Assembly (NCBI RefSeq): GCF_016638705.1
Contig: NZ_CP067341.1
Span: forward strand, 4,653,501-4,717,500
Direction of reading: 5' to 3'
Source: Lysinibacillus agricola
GTDB lineage: Bacteria > Bacillota > Bacilli > Bacillales_A > Planococcaceae
DNA length: 64,000 bases
The notes under the pieces: model-generated
The model's database searches: none
Told to the model about the DNA's origin: nothing
Seen by the model: the letters and a program-made list of their open reading frames with translations, nothing else
Translations under genes and position numbers: made by a program
In this document: one piece after another, positions 43,590 through 52,201 of the stretch
Layout of the letters: each line of letters begins with the position of its first letter
Numbering within the stretch: the stretch's first letter is position 1

Positions 43590-43785
43590 GCATTACAGGA
43601 ATCACTAATTGGCAGGTCTCCTGGCTTCGAATCAATGTTACTATGATGGCCTTCCCATTCTAGAACAGTGGCTAAATCATCATAGAACTCCTCGTTACAG
43701 TTGCGGGACAGCGTCGGATTTGCACCGACTTCCCTTTTAAGTGACACATTGTATAAGATGTCACACCAATAGTATCTAATATTTT
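43590..43785 (-). ncRNA. Cobalamin (B12) riboswitch aptamer
   Basis: On the minus strand: AAGGGAAGTCGGTGCAAATC, then CGACGCTGTCCCGCAACTGT, AACGAGG and, further on, GAAGCCAGGAGACCTGCC, the B12 box. These are the conserved parts of a cobalamin riboswitch. A GTGTGACATC/GATGTCACAC-like stem region near 43745-43775 may form P1/P2. Confidence 0.95.
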
Positions 43786-43863
43786 AAAATTATGACGATT
43801 CTATCATATATTTTAATAGTTAGTCTATAACTAATAGTTATTTATCAACTTAAGCAGGATAAA

Positions 43864-43924
43864 AGTTTTTGTGTTAACCTAAACAAATTATAAGGTTGAC
43901 ACAAAAACTTTATTTTTTTACACT
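43864..43924 (+). promoter_or_regulatory. BirA operator and promoter of bioY
   Basis: An inverted repeat TGTTAACC (43872-43879) and GGTTGACA (43894-43901) separated by 14 nt fits the BirA operator type seen before biotin genes. The TTGACA of the right half is also the -35 (43896-43901); a TACACT -10 follows after 17 nt (43919-43924). Biotin-loaded BirA would block the promoter. Confidence 0.85.
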
Positions 43925-43958
43925 ATTATTATCAACATTACTTTTTAGGGGTGAAATA

Positions 43959-44555
43959 ATGACAACAGTCGCGGAACACACGCATCACAAATTAAGAACA
44001 GTCGATATTGCCTATATTGGACTATTTTCAACATTGATAATGATAGGAGCTAATATCACGTCCATTGTACCTTTCATGATGGTTGGTGGAGTACCTATCA
44101 CATTGCAAACATTTTTTGCTATTTTAGCAGGGCTTATTCTTGGTAGTAGAAAAGGGGCACTCGCTTGCACTGTTTATATGTGTATCGGTTTAGCAGGTGC
44201 ACCTGTATTTGCACGTTTCAGCGGAGGCTTTGGACAAATTTTAAGTCCTACATTTGGTTTTATTGTCTCTTTTATAGTTGCTGCATTTGTCGCGGGGCTT
44301 ATTGTAGAACGCAGTGGAACGAAGACAAGTTATGTAGTTGCTGCATTAATTGCAACAGCAATTAATTATTTACTAGGGACAAATTGGATGTACTTTGCCT
44401 ACAAGCTATGGGCTAGTGCTCCTGATGCTTTCACTTATAAGATAGCATGGCTTTGGATGATGCCTCCTTTGCCAAAGGATATTATTTTAGCTATATTTGC
44501 GGGTATTTTTGCATACCGCCTTCAAAAAGTTTTAAAAATAATCCCTATTAAATAA
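43959..44555 (+). CDS. bioY: Biotin transporter substrate-binding subunit BioY
   Basis: 198 aa from ATG 43959 (GGGGTG five bases upstream); the longer reading from 43896 begins inside the operator. About six membrane segments. BioY features are VGGVPITLQTFFAILAGLIL and GLAGAPVFARFSGGFGQILS, followed by PTFGFIVSF. It is the S-component of an ECF transporter for biotin; the ATPase/EcfT parts are not nearby. The BirA operator supports biotin control. Confidence 0.95.
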   Translation: MTTVAEHTHHKLRTVDIAYIGLFSTLIMIGANITSIVPFMMVGGVPITLQTFFAILAGLILGSRKGALACTVYMCIGLAGAPVFARFSGGFGQILSPTFGFIVSFIVAAFVAGLIVERSGTKTSYVVAALIATAINYLLGTNWMYFAYKLWASAPDAFTYKIAWLWMMPPLPKDIILAIFAGIFAYRLQKVLKIIPIK

Positions 44556-44572
44556 AGAGATAAAAAACTGTC

Positions 44573-44607
44573 CAAAAGTATATAGCATACTTAATTGGAC
44601 AGTTTTT
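44573..44607 (+). terminator. Terminator after bioY
   Basis: Arms AACTGTCCAAAAGTAT and ATACTTAATTGGACAGTT, followed by a T run. It starts about 18 bp after the stop and abuts element B8. Confidence 0.85.
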
Positions 44608-44915
44608 GGTTCATCACCAAAAGTTGTGGATGACTTTTGTTAAAACGTTTACTATGCAAATAGTTGATTGTAGTGGAGACTGGGCGACTCCTCGGGGATC
44701 AGCAATAGAGGAACGAAGGCTAAAACCATCACGTCCTGTGATAACACCTTCGTGACCAACATCATGTTGGCCCGAGACCCTGCAGCGAAGCGGATGTTTT
44801 CTGTGCGAAAGCGTAGTGCTAACGTAGCGGCAGCAACAAAAGCGGCTCATCAAACGCCCCCAGGAAAGCGCCTAGTCGAAACGGAAATCAACCACACGTT
44901 TATGGTGCTGATCCC
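44608..44915. repeat. Family B fold-back element, copy B8 (inverted)
   Basis: About 308 bp. Outer pair GGTTCATCACCAAAAG and TATGGTGCTGATCC. Inner pair GTTGATTGTAGTGGAGACTG/GGCGACTCC and GCGCCTAGTCGAAACGGAAA/TCAACC. It contains the hairpin module CGAAGGC...GCCTTCG in reverse and one or two decayed 36-bp units. It begins at the T run of the bioY terminator. Confidence 0.85.
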
Positions 44916-44927
44916 AGTTTTTTATTT

Positions 44928-45470
44928 TTAAACGTATTTTTTCATCCAGTTTAAGAAGTTATCAATAACTACATCTAGGAATTTGATAGTACCTTCATCT
45001 GTTAAATTGCCTTCTGTATCAAATTTAGTGTGTACTGCTCCAATATAAACATCATTACCACTAAGTAATGGTGAATTCACACCAGGTGAGAATAAAATAT
45101 CTCGTAAATGTAATTGTGCTTTAACAGTACCTAAGTTACCCATTGATGCCCCCATCATGAATGATGGCTTGCCTATCATTACTTTGTCTATACGAGATAA
45201 CCAATCGATTGCGTTAACCATAACACCCGGTACTGTACCATTATATTCTGGTGTCAACCAAAGAACTGCATCTGCCGCTTTGACTTTTGCCTTAAAATCT
45301 AATACTGGTTGTGGTGCTTCATTTTCAATATCTTGGTTATACATCGGTAGATCTTTTAAGCTTAATACTTCAAGATCAATTTTTTCTGCATAACGCTTTT
45401 GAATAAATTTTGCTAATTGCATATTATAAGATTCTTTACGGATACTACCTACGATTGCTACTACTTTCAC
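44928..45470 (-). CDS. NADPH-dependent FMN reductase (azo/chromate reductase type)
   Basis: 180 aa, GTG start at 45470 with AGGAGG seven bases upstream. Flavodoxin-like fold: VVAIVGSIRKESYNMQLAKF (FMN phosphate loop) and LWLTPEYNGTVPGVMVNAID, then MMGASMGNLGTVKAQLHLR. It reduces quinones, azo dyes or chromate with NAD(P)H. It lies 63 bp after the nitroreductase gene, in a group devoted to quinone-like electrophile detoxification, so a role there is likely. Confidence 0.9.
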   Translation of the reverse strand: MKVVAIVGSIRKESYNMQLAKFIQKRYAEKIDLEVLSLKDLPMYNQDIENEAPQPVLDFKAKVKAADAVLWLTPEYNGTVPGVMVNAIDWLSRIDKVMIGKPSFMMGASMGNLGTVKAQLHLRDILFSPGVNSPLLSGNDVYIGAVHTKFDTEGNLTDEGTIKFLDVVIDNFLNWMKKYV

Positions 45471-45533
45471 AATGTTTCCTCCTAAATGTACATTAACTTT
45501 ATTATTTGTAAAGCAACTTTATTTTATACCGCT

Positions 45534-46151
45534 CTAATAATAGGTTGCAAATTCCTCAACTGGTTTACGATAACCACGGAAGCGGCGACTGCTTTCTTTT
45601 TCCTTACCTATTGTCATCATTAGTGCAATTTCATGTGTTTCTGGCACATTAAAAAGAGCCCTCATTTGTTGCTGATCAAAGCCAATCATTGGACATGTAT
45701 CCCATCCGCGATTTTTGGCCGCCAGCATAAATAACATAGCTGAAAGTGAAGCGTTACGAATGGCTTCCTCTTTCATAAATTCCTCGCCACGTTCTTCATA
45801 AAATTTCGTATTTTCAGCAACAAGATTTTCTAACTCACAAGCATTAATAATGCCTAAGTCTACCATCCCTTGACTAAGATTAGCAGTATTTTTATAGGCT
45901 TCTTTATCTCCTAATACAAGGATGACTCCTGAAGCTGAATGCACTTTATATTGCCCAAAAGCTGCCTCTCTTATTTTTTCTTTCATTTCTTCATCCAACA
46001 CAATGATGTAATTCGTATGCTGTAAGTTAAAGGCTGAAGGAGCAAGCTTAACATCCTCCAAAATGGGACGTATATCTTCTTCGCTCATCTTGATGCCCTC
46101 TATAAAATTATTTGCAGAACGGCGCTTATCTATTAGCTTTGCAAATTCCAT
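45534..46151 (-). CDS. mhqN: Nitroreductase family protein, MhqN-like
   Basis: 205 aa. Nitroreductase features are DKRRSANNFIEG at the N-terminus (FMN phosphate), LAPSAFNLQHTNYIIVL and AAKNRGWDTCPMIGFD, with MMTIGKEKESSRRFRGYRKP near the end. GGAGG lies upstream of the ATG. In B. subtilis MhqN sits beside MhqO and is derepressed by quinones. The same neighbours here, and an MhqR-type box before mhqO, support the name. Confidence 0.85.
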   Translation of the reverse strand: MEFAKLIDKRRSANNFIEGIKMSEEDIRPILEDVKLAPSAFNLQHTNYIIVLDEEMKEKIREAAFGQYKVHSASGVILVLGDKEAYKNTANLSQGMVDLGIINACELENLVAENTKFYEERGEEFMKEEAIRNASLSAMLFMLAAKNRGWDTCPMIGFDQQQMRALFNVPETHEIALMMTIGKEKESSRRFRGYRKPVEEFATYY

Positions 46152-46189
46152 CTAGCTGACCTCCAATTATTTTTCTGTTAAGAGTATGT

Positions 46190-46231
46190 AATTTCCATTC
46201 AGTAGAGACTTATGTTTCTCTGCTGAATGGA
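46190..46231. terminator. Hairpin between mhqO and mhqN
   Basis: Stem TTTCCATTCAG/CTGAATGGAA with inner AGAGA/TCTCT. No strong T tract on the minus strand (AATTACATAC follows), so it may only weaken read-through or protect RNA ends. Confidence 0.5.
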
Positions 46232-46241
46232 ATGAAAGATA

Positions 46242-47225
46242 TTACTCATATTCTTTATCGAACGTAATCGTACTTCTTACAGTGTCAATAGGACGAACAA
46301 GTTCTTCAATTTGTGCACGCTTCGGCTCTAAAAATGGTGGCAATGATAATTTTTCACCTAAAGTTTCATAAGGCTCATCGCCCATAAATCCTGGTCCATC
46401 AGTAGCTAACTCAAATAAAATTTGTGGTGCTACTCGTGCATAAAGTGACTCAAAGAAGTGACGATTTACATAACCAGAAGTATGGAAGCCAAAGCCTTCA
46501 AATCGTTCAGTCCATTCATCTAATACAGCCCGATCCTCTACGCGGAATGCAGCATGATGTACTGTACCGAAACCTTGACGTGCTACCGGTAAAACTGTGT
46601 TGAATTCTACAACCATTTGTGCACCATTTCCGCCTTCTCCGACCTCAAATAGGTGGAAATCTCCTTCCTCTGCAATTTCTGTAAAGAGCATCACTTTTTC
46701 TAGCATTTCTTTGAAATATTTAAAATCAGCAACTCTCACAAAAACCGGGCCTAGGCCTGTAATTGCATATTCCAGAGGAATCGGTCCATCTTGCCATGGA
46801 GTGCCTGATGCAACACCTGTATTGTTTTCATCAGAAATAAGTTGATATTGTTGGTCGTCAAAGTCGACGAAGGATAAAGTTTTTTTGCCAAACTGCTCTT
46901 TAATACCTGTATGTTTAACATTTAATCGATTGAAACGTTCTACCCAATAGTCTAATGCTGCATCTGTTGGTACGCGGAATGAAGTTTTTGAAATCTCATT
47001 TGTTCCATGCACACCTTTTGGAATGCTGGGGAAATCAAAAAATGTCATATCAGTACCAGCGCTACCTTTGTCATCCGCAAAGAATAAATGATAGGTTTGG
47101 ATATCATCTTGATTAACCGTTTTTTTCACTAATCGCATCCCTAACACATAAGTAAAAAATTTATAATTCTCTTCAGCACTGCTTGTAATAGCAGTAACGT
47201 GGTGAATTCCTTTTAAATGATTCAT
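46242..47225 (-). CDS. mhqO: Ring-cleavage extradiol dioxygenase, MhqO-like
   Basis: About 327 aa from ATG 47225 (GGAGG upstream); a TTG at 47240 lies before that site. Glyoxalase/VOC-type fold in two halves: GIHHVTAITSSAEENYKFFT at the start and VHHAAFRVEDRAVLDEWTER in the second half. The metal ligands probably include the first His pair (HH), His in VHHAAF and Glu in ILFELATDGPGF. It opens hydroquinone-type rings. An MhqR-type palindrome lies 18-35 bp before the start codon. Confidence 0.9.
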   Translation of the reverse strand: MNHLKGIHHVTAITSSAEENYKFFTYVLGMRLVKKTVNQDDIQTYHLFFADDKGSAGTDMTFFDFPSIPKGVHGTNEISKTSFRVPTDAALDYWVERFNRLNVKHTGIKEQFGKKTLSFVDFDDQQYQLISDENNTGVASGTPWQDGPIPLEYAITGLGPVFVRVADFKYFKEMLEKVMLFTEIAEEGDFHLFEVGEGGNGAQMVVEFNTVLPVARQGFGTVHHAAFRVEDRAVLDEWTERFEGFGFHTSGYVNRHFFESLYARVAPQILFELATDGPGFMGDEPYETLGEKLSLPPFLEPKRAQIEELVRPIDTVRSTITFDKEYE

Positions 47226-47242
47226 TTTCTGTTCCTCCAATT

Positions 47243-47260
47243 TATCTCGATTTCGAGATA
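47243..47260. promoter_or_regulatory. MhqR-type operator before mhqO
   Basis: Perfect palindrome TATCTCGA-TT-TCGAGATA, the type I recall for B. subtilis MhqR (TATCTCGAA-like). It lies between mhqR and mhqO. Confidence 0.9.
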
Positions 47261-47275
47261 TTTGCGTAAAATTTT

Positions 47276-47710
47276 TTATTTATTAACTGCGTTTAAACCA
47301 ACCTTTTTCAGAGACAGAATCATTGTGTCCTTCTCCTTTTGATCTAATACTTCAAAAATCTCGTTAATTTTTTGTTCATGCTTTGGAAAAATTTCTTCCA
47401 TCAACGTTTGTCCTTCACATGTTAATAAAACATATGTGACACGACGATCCTTCGGGCAAGCACGTCGATATACAAAGCCTTTTTGTTCGAGCTTATCAAT
47501 AACATACGTAATACTACTGCTTGCGATTAATATTTTCTTTCCAATCACCTGAATGGGTTGTTCACCATGGTGGTACAAAAACTCAAGGACCGAAAATTCG
47601 GTTTGATTTAAATCATATTGAAGTAAATCTCTCTTTGTTGCATCTTGAATCGTTTGATATGCCCGGAACAAGACCGTAAAAGCTTTTAAATTACGATTGT
47701 CTTCCTTCAT
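47276..47710 (-). CDS. mhqR: MarR family repressor, MhqR-like
   Basis: 144 aa. Winged-helix MarR fold: FRAYQTIQDATKRDLLQYDL, TEFSVLEFLYHHGEQPIQVI, then SSITYVIDKLEQKGFVYRRA and KDRRVTYVLLTCEG (wing). A palindromic operator lies after it (47243) and a degenerate one before it (47746), consistent with control of mhqO and of itself. Quinones inactivate MhqR in B. subtilis. AGGGAG precedes the ATG. Confidence 0.92.
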   Translation of the reverse strand: MKEDNRNLKAFTVLFRAYQTIQDATKRDLLQYDLNQTEFSVLEFLYHHGEQPIQVIGKKILIASSSITYVIDKLEQKGFVYRRACPKDRRVTYVLLTCEGQTLMEEIFPKHEQKINEIFEVLDQKEKDTMILSLKKVGLNAVNK

Positions 47711-47745
47711 ACGACTCCCTCTTTCTAATTTACTTCGAATTCATT

Positions 47746-47763
47746 TATCTTTAATTCGAGATA
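47746..47763. promoter_or_regulatory. MhqR-type half-degenerate operator before mhqR
   Basis: TATCTTTA-AT-TCGAGATA: the right half matches the operator at 47243 exactly, the left half in five of eight positions. It is 36 bp before the mhqR start. Confidence 0.65.
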
Positions 47764-47810
47764 ATAATAACATATAAAATAATTAACGGCAATCCTTTTG
47801 TTTTCTCACA

Positions 47811-47841
47811 AAAAAGGCATCCCCTAAACTCAGGAGATGCC
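47811..47841 (-). terminator. Terminator of the YcdB/SLH gene
   Basis: On the minus strand GGCATCTCCT pairs with AGGGGATGCC and is followed by TTTTTTG, 22 bp after the stop. Confidence 0.88.
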
Positions 47842-47862
47842 CCTTCATGTATCAATTACTGA

Positions 47863-50100
47863 TTAATAATAGTAATGGCGGCCGTCGTTTTCCTCATAAA
47901 CAGCCTTTGCTAGACGAACTGTAGATATTGCCAAATCTGCATACGTCACTTTCCCAGTAGCATTGAATTTATTTTGCTGTCCATCAATTAAGCCCATCGC
48001 ACTTACTAAAGCAATATAACCTGTGTACGCTTTGTCAATTGAGCCTGCATCAGCAAAGTTTAATTTGTAAATGTCACTATGCTTAGCAGCTTTCTCTAAA
48101 TTTAGTACACGTACTAACCATTCTGCAAGCTCTTGACGAGTCAATTCTTTATCTACTGCAAATTGATCCGCCGGTTTTATAATACCCATGCTTACAGCTT
48201 GTTCAACGATTCCGTATAATGGGTGCTTTTTGTCAATGTTATTAAAGGATTGCTTCTCGTCGCCTCTTCCATACGGACCAAAATCATAATATCCGTATGA
48301 TAATGATTTAACTAAGATTTTCAAAGCTTCTCCCTTGTTTACCGCTGCATCAGCATTAAAGTTTGCTGGGTCTTTAACCTCTAATACATTTTGGTGTAGT
48401 AAATAAGTTAATTCTCCTCCAGCTTTTGGATGTGAAATAACTGGTTTTTCTTTGGCATCATCAACATTTTGAATCCATTTACCAGTTGTTGCATCAATAC
48501 CATTGAATATGCTTCCATTATAAACTGGAGAGTATACTAAATCATAGTGGTGATTATCCTCTCCATCCTGTTTTGCATACTGAAGCTCCAATTTTAGCCC
48601 CTTATTGAACGTTTCTTTTGCTTTATCCGCAGGAATAGCTTTGTTTACAGCCGGCCAATTATCAATCTTGTGATTACTAATATTTAAAGAACTTAATTTC
48701 CCATCTGCACTAATACCAACAGAAATTTCGTCCCCTAGTACAGCAATGCCATTGACAATACGTGGGAAGGAGAAGTAATACCGTTTACTGTCTTTGTCAT
48801 ACATAGTTTCTTCTATTGGTTTTGAATAGTTATGAAGATAGGACGGAGCCCACGCTTTTAAGTAGTCTATCGCTTTTGCTAACGCAGCATCTTTTGCAAT
48901 TGGTTCTACTTTCTGATCTGTCTCCATGAAATCTCTACGTATATCCCAGTAGTCTGTAATCTCACCTGTTGCCTTGTTCACTTCAAATGATGTGCCATAG
49001 CCGCTACCATTTCCTAATTCATACATATAATTCACTGAATAAATTGTCTCACCATTTTCGTTTTCTCTTTCATCAACCGACTCAATTTGTAGCTTCACTT
49101 TGTCTGAATCAATTTTTAAGAAAGACTTAGCTAACTCTTCAACTTCTGCTAATGTAATGTCCTTCTTTCTAGGTTCAAGTGGTTGCGATGCCAGTTTTTC
49201 TACACCTTTTGCCGTTGGTACTTGAGAAGTAAAACCATTCATTGTATGCCACTGCCCATTTAGTGCATGTACACCAGTGAAGCTTGTTGGCGGCATATAC
49301 ACAAGCTTAGCAATAGATTCACCTGTTTGGTAGTTAGTGTCAATCATAAAACGTAAATCAACTGATAAATTTTCACGAACCTGTGCAAGTATATCTGATT
49401 CATTCTTTTTCTGATCTAAGTTATCAAATGTTGCCTTACTAGTTGACTCAGTATGACGATACATACTTGTAACTTCACCATTTGCTAGAACTGTAATATT
49501 GAGATTCTCATTACTTAGTGGTACACCATTATGTGTTGGCGAATAAGCGAATGAATACGTAATTGGTTCAGATAAAGGTCTACTAAAACTAAAACCAAAA
49601 TCACCATACCAATTGTCTTCACGAAGCTTGTAATTCGCAGTATTCGGCAATTTCTTTAGGAAGTTTTGGGCAATTTTCTTTGCCTCACTCTCTGAATACT
49701 TCACTGGATACAATGCTTCTGCTATATTGGCAGGTTGATAGTCGAAATATTCTAATTCTAAATCTTCGCCTTTAAAAGTAAAATCACCATAAACGTCTTT
49801 GCCGTTGATTGTCTTGTGGAAGCTTAAGTTATAGCGTATTGTTTTATCATCATTAAAGTAATGCGCTTCCCCCATTGAGAAATCCTTCTCTGTTACAAAT
49901 TTGAACTTGTCAGGGAATAATGTATTCAATTGTTTAATAAGCATACTTTTTGTAACTTTTGTTTCTGTTGAAGCAACTTGGATCGCAACTCTCTCTTGCG
50001 GTTCTTTTACATTTGTTGAAGCCTGTGCCATTGGCGAAAGTACACCCACTGAAAATGCAGTAGACGTTAGTATGATACCTAACTTTTTAAATTTACCCAA
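47863..50100 (-). CDS. Surface protein with YcdB/PepSY-like repeats and SLH domains
   Basis: 745 aa from a TTG at 50100 (AGGAGG upstream). Signal peptide 1-27 ends AQA. Residues ~50-560 hold repeated beta-rich modules with EAKKIAQNFLKKL, EVEELAKSFLKID and ALAKAIDYLKAWAP, like the YcdB/YcdC (PepSY-like) domain. The C-terminal ~190 residues are SLH-like (LTRQELAEWLVRVLNLEKAA, FADAGSIDKAYTGYIALVSA). It is probably wall-anchored. YcdB-type domains may inhibit proteases; the role here is unknown. Confidence 0.85.
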   Translation of the reverse strand: MGKFKKLGIILTSTAFSVGVLSPMAQASTNVKEPQERVAIQVASTETKVTKSMLIKQLNTLFPDKFKFVTEKDFSMGEAHYFNDDKTIRYNLSFHKTINGKDVYGDFTFKGEDLELEYFDYQPANIAEALYPVKYSESEAKKIAQNFLKKLPNTANYKLREDNWYGDFGFSFSRPLSEPITYSFAYSPTHNGVPLSNENLNITVLANGEVTSMYRHTESTSKATFDNLDQKKNESDILAQVRENLSVDLRFMIDTNYQTGESIAKLVYMPPTSFTGVHALNGQWHTMNGFTSQVPTAKGVEKLASQPLEPRKKDITLAEVEELAKSFLKIDSDKVKLQIESVDERENENGETIYSVNYMYELGNGSGYGTSFEVNKATGEITDYWDIRRDFMETDQKVEPIAKDAALAKAIDYLKAWAPSYLHNYSKPIEETMYDKDSKRYYFSFPRIVNGIAVLGDEISVGISADGKLSSLNISNHKIDNWPAVNKAIPADKAKETFNKGLKLELQYAKQDGEDNHHYDLVYSPVYNGSIFNGIDATTGKWIQNVDDAKEKPVISHPKAGGELTYLLHQNVLEVKDPANFNADAAVNKGEALKILVKSLSYGYYDFGPYGRGDEKQSFNNIDKKHPLYGIVEQAVSMGIIKPADQFAVDKELTRQELAEWLVRVLNLEKAAKHSDIYKLNFADAGSIDKAYTGYIALVSAMGLIDGQQNKFNATGKVTYADLAISTVRLAKAVYEENDGRHYYY

Positions 50101-50236
50101 AATATACCTCCTAAAATATCATCATTTACCATAATTATAATATAGATTACCAGAAATAGAAATGGAGTTTTCAGATTATTTGTGTTTATAAGAAAATAGA
50201 ATGGACATAGAGCTATTTTATTGCTCTTTAAGTTTC

Positions 50237-51526
50237 TCATTTCTTCACTACATCAAAATTCGAACCAATTAATAACCAATTTTGTGGGAATGGTAGACCT
50301 AACTTCCAATAGCCTACCCCTCGAAGTTTGTACTGTTTGATTAAATTAAACTTCGCTTGAATGGATCTTGCATCCTCGAACCATACCACATGTGCTTTAC
50401 CTTGCTCATCATAGTATTCAAAGAACGGTGCTTGAGATCTCAAATCATACTGAATAGCAGCATTATATTTCTTAGCAATCTCGATTGCTTTTTGCGGACT
50501 AATTGCTTCTGCATTTGGTCCCCCTTTTACAAAAGGTAGTGTCCAGTTATACCCATATAAATTCTGTCCAAGTATAATCTTATTACGTGGTATCTCACTT
50601 ATTGCATATTTAACAACCGCTTCTACCTCTGGAAGTGGTGATACTGCCATAGGCGGCCCTGCAGAATACCCCCATTCATAAGTCATTAACATAACAAAAT
50701 CCACTATTTCTCCATGTGCTTTATAATCATGCCCCTCCGTCCATGGACCTCGCTCACTAGCACTTGTTTTCGGAGCTAGCGCTGTCGATACGGTATATCC
50801 CTGCGGATGGAATCGACTTACAGCTCTCCTTAAAAAATTGTTATACGCCTGTCGTTGATCGCCTGGTAAATTTTCAAAATCAAAATGAATATCTTTAACG
50901 GTTCCTAAACGCTTTGCCTCTTCAAGAATATTATTGAAGAGCAAATCCTGTACGGCTGTACTTTGAAAAATATCTCTCGCTAAATCACCGCTAAAACTAA
51001 AATTCTCCAAATTTGAGACAACCATTGCTAGAGAAGCACCTGTATCATTTGCAATTTGCGCCACACCTTGGCTCGGTGGTACCTTAAGCGTTCCATCTCG
51101 CCTTGCCTCATAGCTAAATAGAGCGAGATATGTTAAAAATGGACCCGCTTCTCTTGCTTGACTCAGTAATGCCTCACTAACGAATGTCCCTCTCGGCTCT
51201 AAGTATGCCAATGTTTCAGCTCTTGTTTTCGGTTGAGGTGGAATATAAAGCCGCATACCAATCGATAAAGGCTGACTCGGATTAATATTGTTGACTTGAG
51301 CAAGCGTTAAATAATTTATGCCAAAGCGTTGACCGATTGAATATAGACTATCTCCTGACTGCACATAATAGAAATTTCCAACAATCGGTATTACAAGCGC
51401 TTGCCCTACAACTAATCGATTTGGTTCAGGAATTTGATTGGCATCTACAATACTTTGAACTGTTGTCCCGTAAGCCTGCGCAATACCATATATGGACTCC
51501 CCTGCCCGTACAACATGTATTTGAAT
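50237..51526 (-). CDS. LysM + GH18 glycosidase, SleL/YaaH/YdhD-like
   Basis: About 429 aa from an ATT at 51526, which has a perfect AAGGAGGT seven bases upstream; the longer reading to 51598 contains that site inside it. Two LysM repeats (about 2-45 and 51-96; VVRAGESIYGIAQAYGTTVQ, YVQSGDSLYSIGQRFG) lead directly into a GH18 barrel. The catalytic line is DIHFDFENLPG, with Glu as the acid, followed by VDFVMLMTYEWGYSAGPPMA. There is no signal peptide, as is common for spore cortex-lytic N-acetylglucosaminidases. It probably cleaves cortex peptidoglycan in spores. Confidence 0.88.
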   Translation of the reverse strand: MQIHVVRAGESIYGIAQAYGTTVQSIVDANQIPEPNRLVVGQALVIPIVGNFYYVQSGDSLYSIGQRFGINYLTLAQVNNINPSQPLSIGMRLYIPPQPKTRAETLAYLEPRGTFVSEALLSQAREAGPFLTYLALFSYEARRDGTLKVPPSQGVAQIANDTGASLAMVVSNLENFSFSGDLARDIFQSTAVQDLLFNNILEEAKRLGTVKDIHFDFENLPGDQRQAYNNFLRRAVSRFHPQGYTVSTALAPKTSASERGPWTEGHDYKAHGEIVDFVMLMTYEWGYSAGPPMAVSPLPEVEAVVKYAISEIPRNKIILGQNLYGYNWTLPFVKGGPNAEAISPQKAIEIAKKYNAAIQYDLRSQAPFFEYYDEQGKAHVVWFEDARSIQAKFNLIKQYKLRGVGYWKLGLPFPQNWLLIGSNFDVVKK

Positions 51527-51627
51527 GTCAGTACCTCCTTCTAGCTTGATAAAATCACACCTATAAAGCTTATGAATTAGGAAATGAAAAGATGTCATTG
51601 CTCAGCAAGAACAGTTTTCCTGAAACA

Positions 51628-51662
51628 AAAAAAGATCCATCGCTTATTCTAGCGAATGGACC
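51628..51662 (-). terminator. Terminator after the ECF sigma operon
   Basis: On the minus strand GGTCCATTCGC pairs (one bulge) with GCGATGGATC, then TTTTTTTG. The left arm overlaps the last codons of the gene ending at 51644. Confidence 0.75.
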
Positions 51663-52201
51663 TTATTTTCTTTGATTTTCTTAAAATATTCATGACACGT
51701 TCGACAAAGGTTTATAAATAAGACAAAGGAAAACAACTGTAATAAAGAACCTATTAAATGAACATTTTCCCGCATGCTCGCATCAAAGTTTATTGAAAAT
51801 GCCTGTATCACGAAGCCGCAAAGCATAAATGCCATGAATTTCTGGTATGTTTTAAATGTTTTAACTTCAAGAGCTTTATTATTATGAATGTGTAATAATA
51901 ACTGAAAAACATAATACATAAAGATGATGAATAAAAATTGCATAAACTGTATCCCAATTTCCCCTAGTATCTGATAACCTAGCCATTGATCTAGCTCCAC
52001 GAAAAAGGACATTACCATTAAAATAATGGCGAAGTTTTTCGACCAACGTTTTAAGTTATGAAAAGACGGCAACAGATGAATACCGTATGCAAAGAATAGA
52101 TAGCCAATGAAATCTGGTAATATATCAGGTAATCCAAAAGAACTTAAATCTATAAAAACAAAACCCATGCCACTAAATAAATAATCGTAAGGATTTTTCA
52201 T
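51644..52201 (-). CDS. Multi-pass membrane protein of unknown function
   Basis: 185 aa with about five membrane segments: GFVFIDLSSFGLPDILPDFI, FAIILMVMSFFVEL, FMQFLFIIFMYYVFQLLLHI, FMAFMLCGFVIQAF and SLLQLFSFVLFINLCR. A His/Lys-rich cytoplasmic tail follows. The start overlaps the stop of the preceding membrane protein by one base, so it is third in the sigma-factor operon. No family is recognised. It may be part of the sensing or anti-sigma apparatus, by context only. Confidence 0.8.
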   Translation of the reverse strand: MKNPYDYLFSGMGFVFIDLSSFGLPDILPDFIGYLFFAYGIHLLPSFHNLKRWSKNFAIILMVMSFFVELDQWLGYQILGEIGIQFMQFLFIIFMYYVFQLLLHIHNNKALEVKTFKTYQKFMAFMLCGFVIQAFSINFDASMRENVHLIGSLLQLFSFVLFINLCRTCHEYFKKIKENKVHSLE

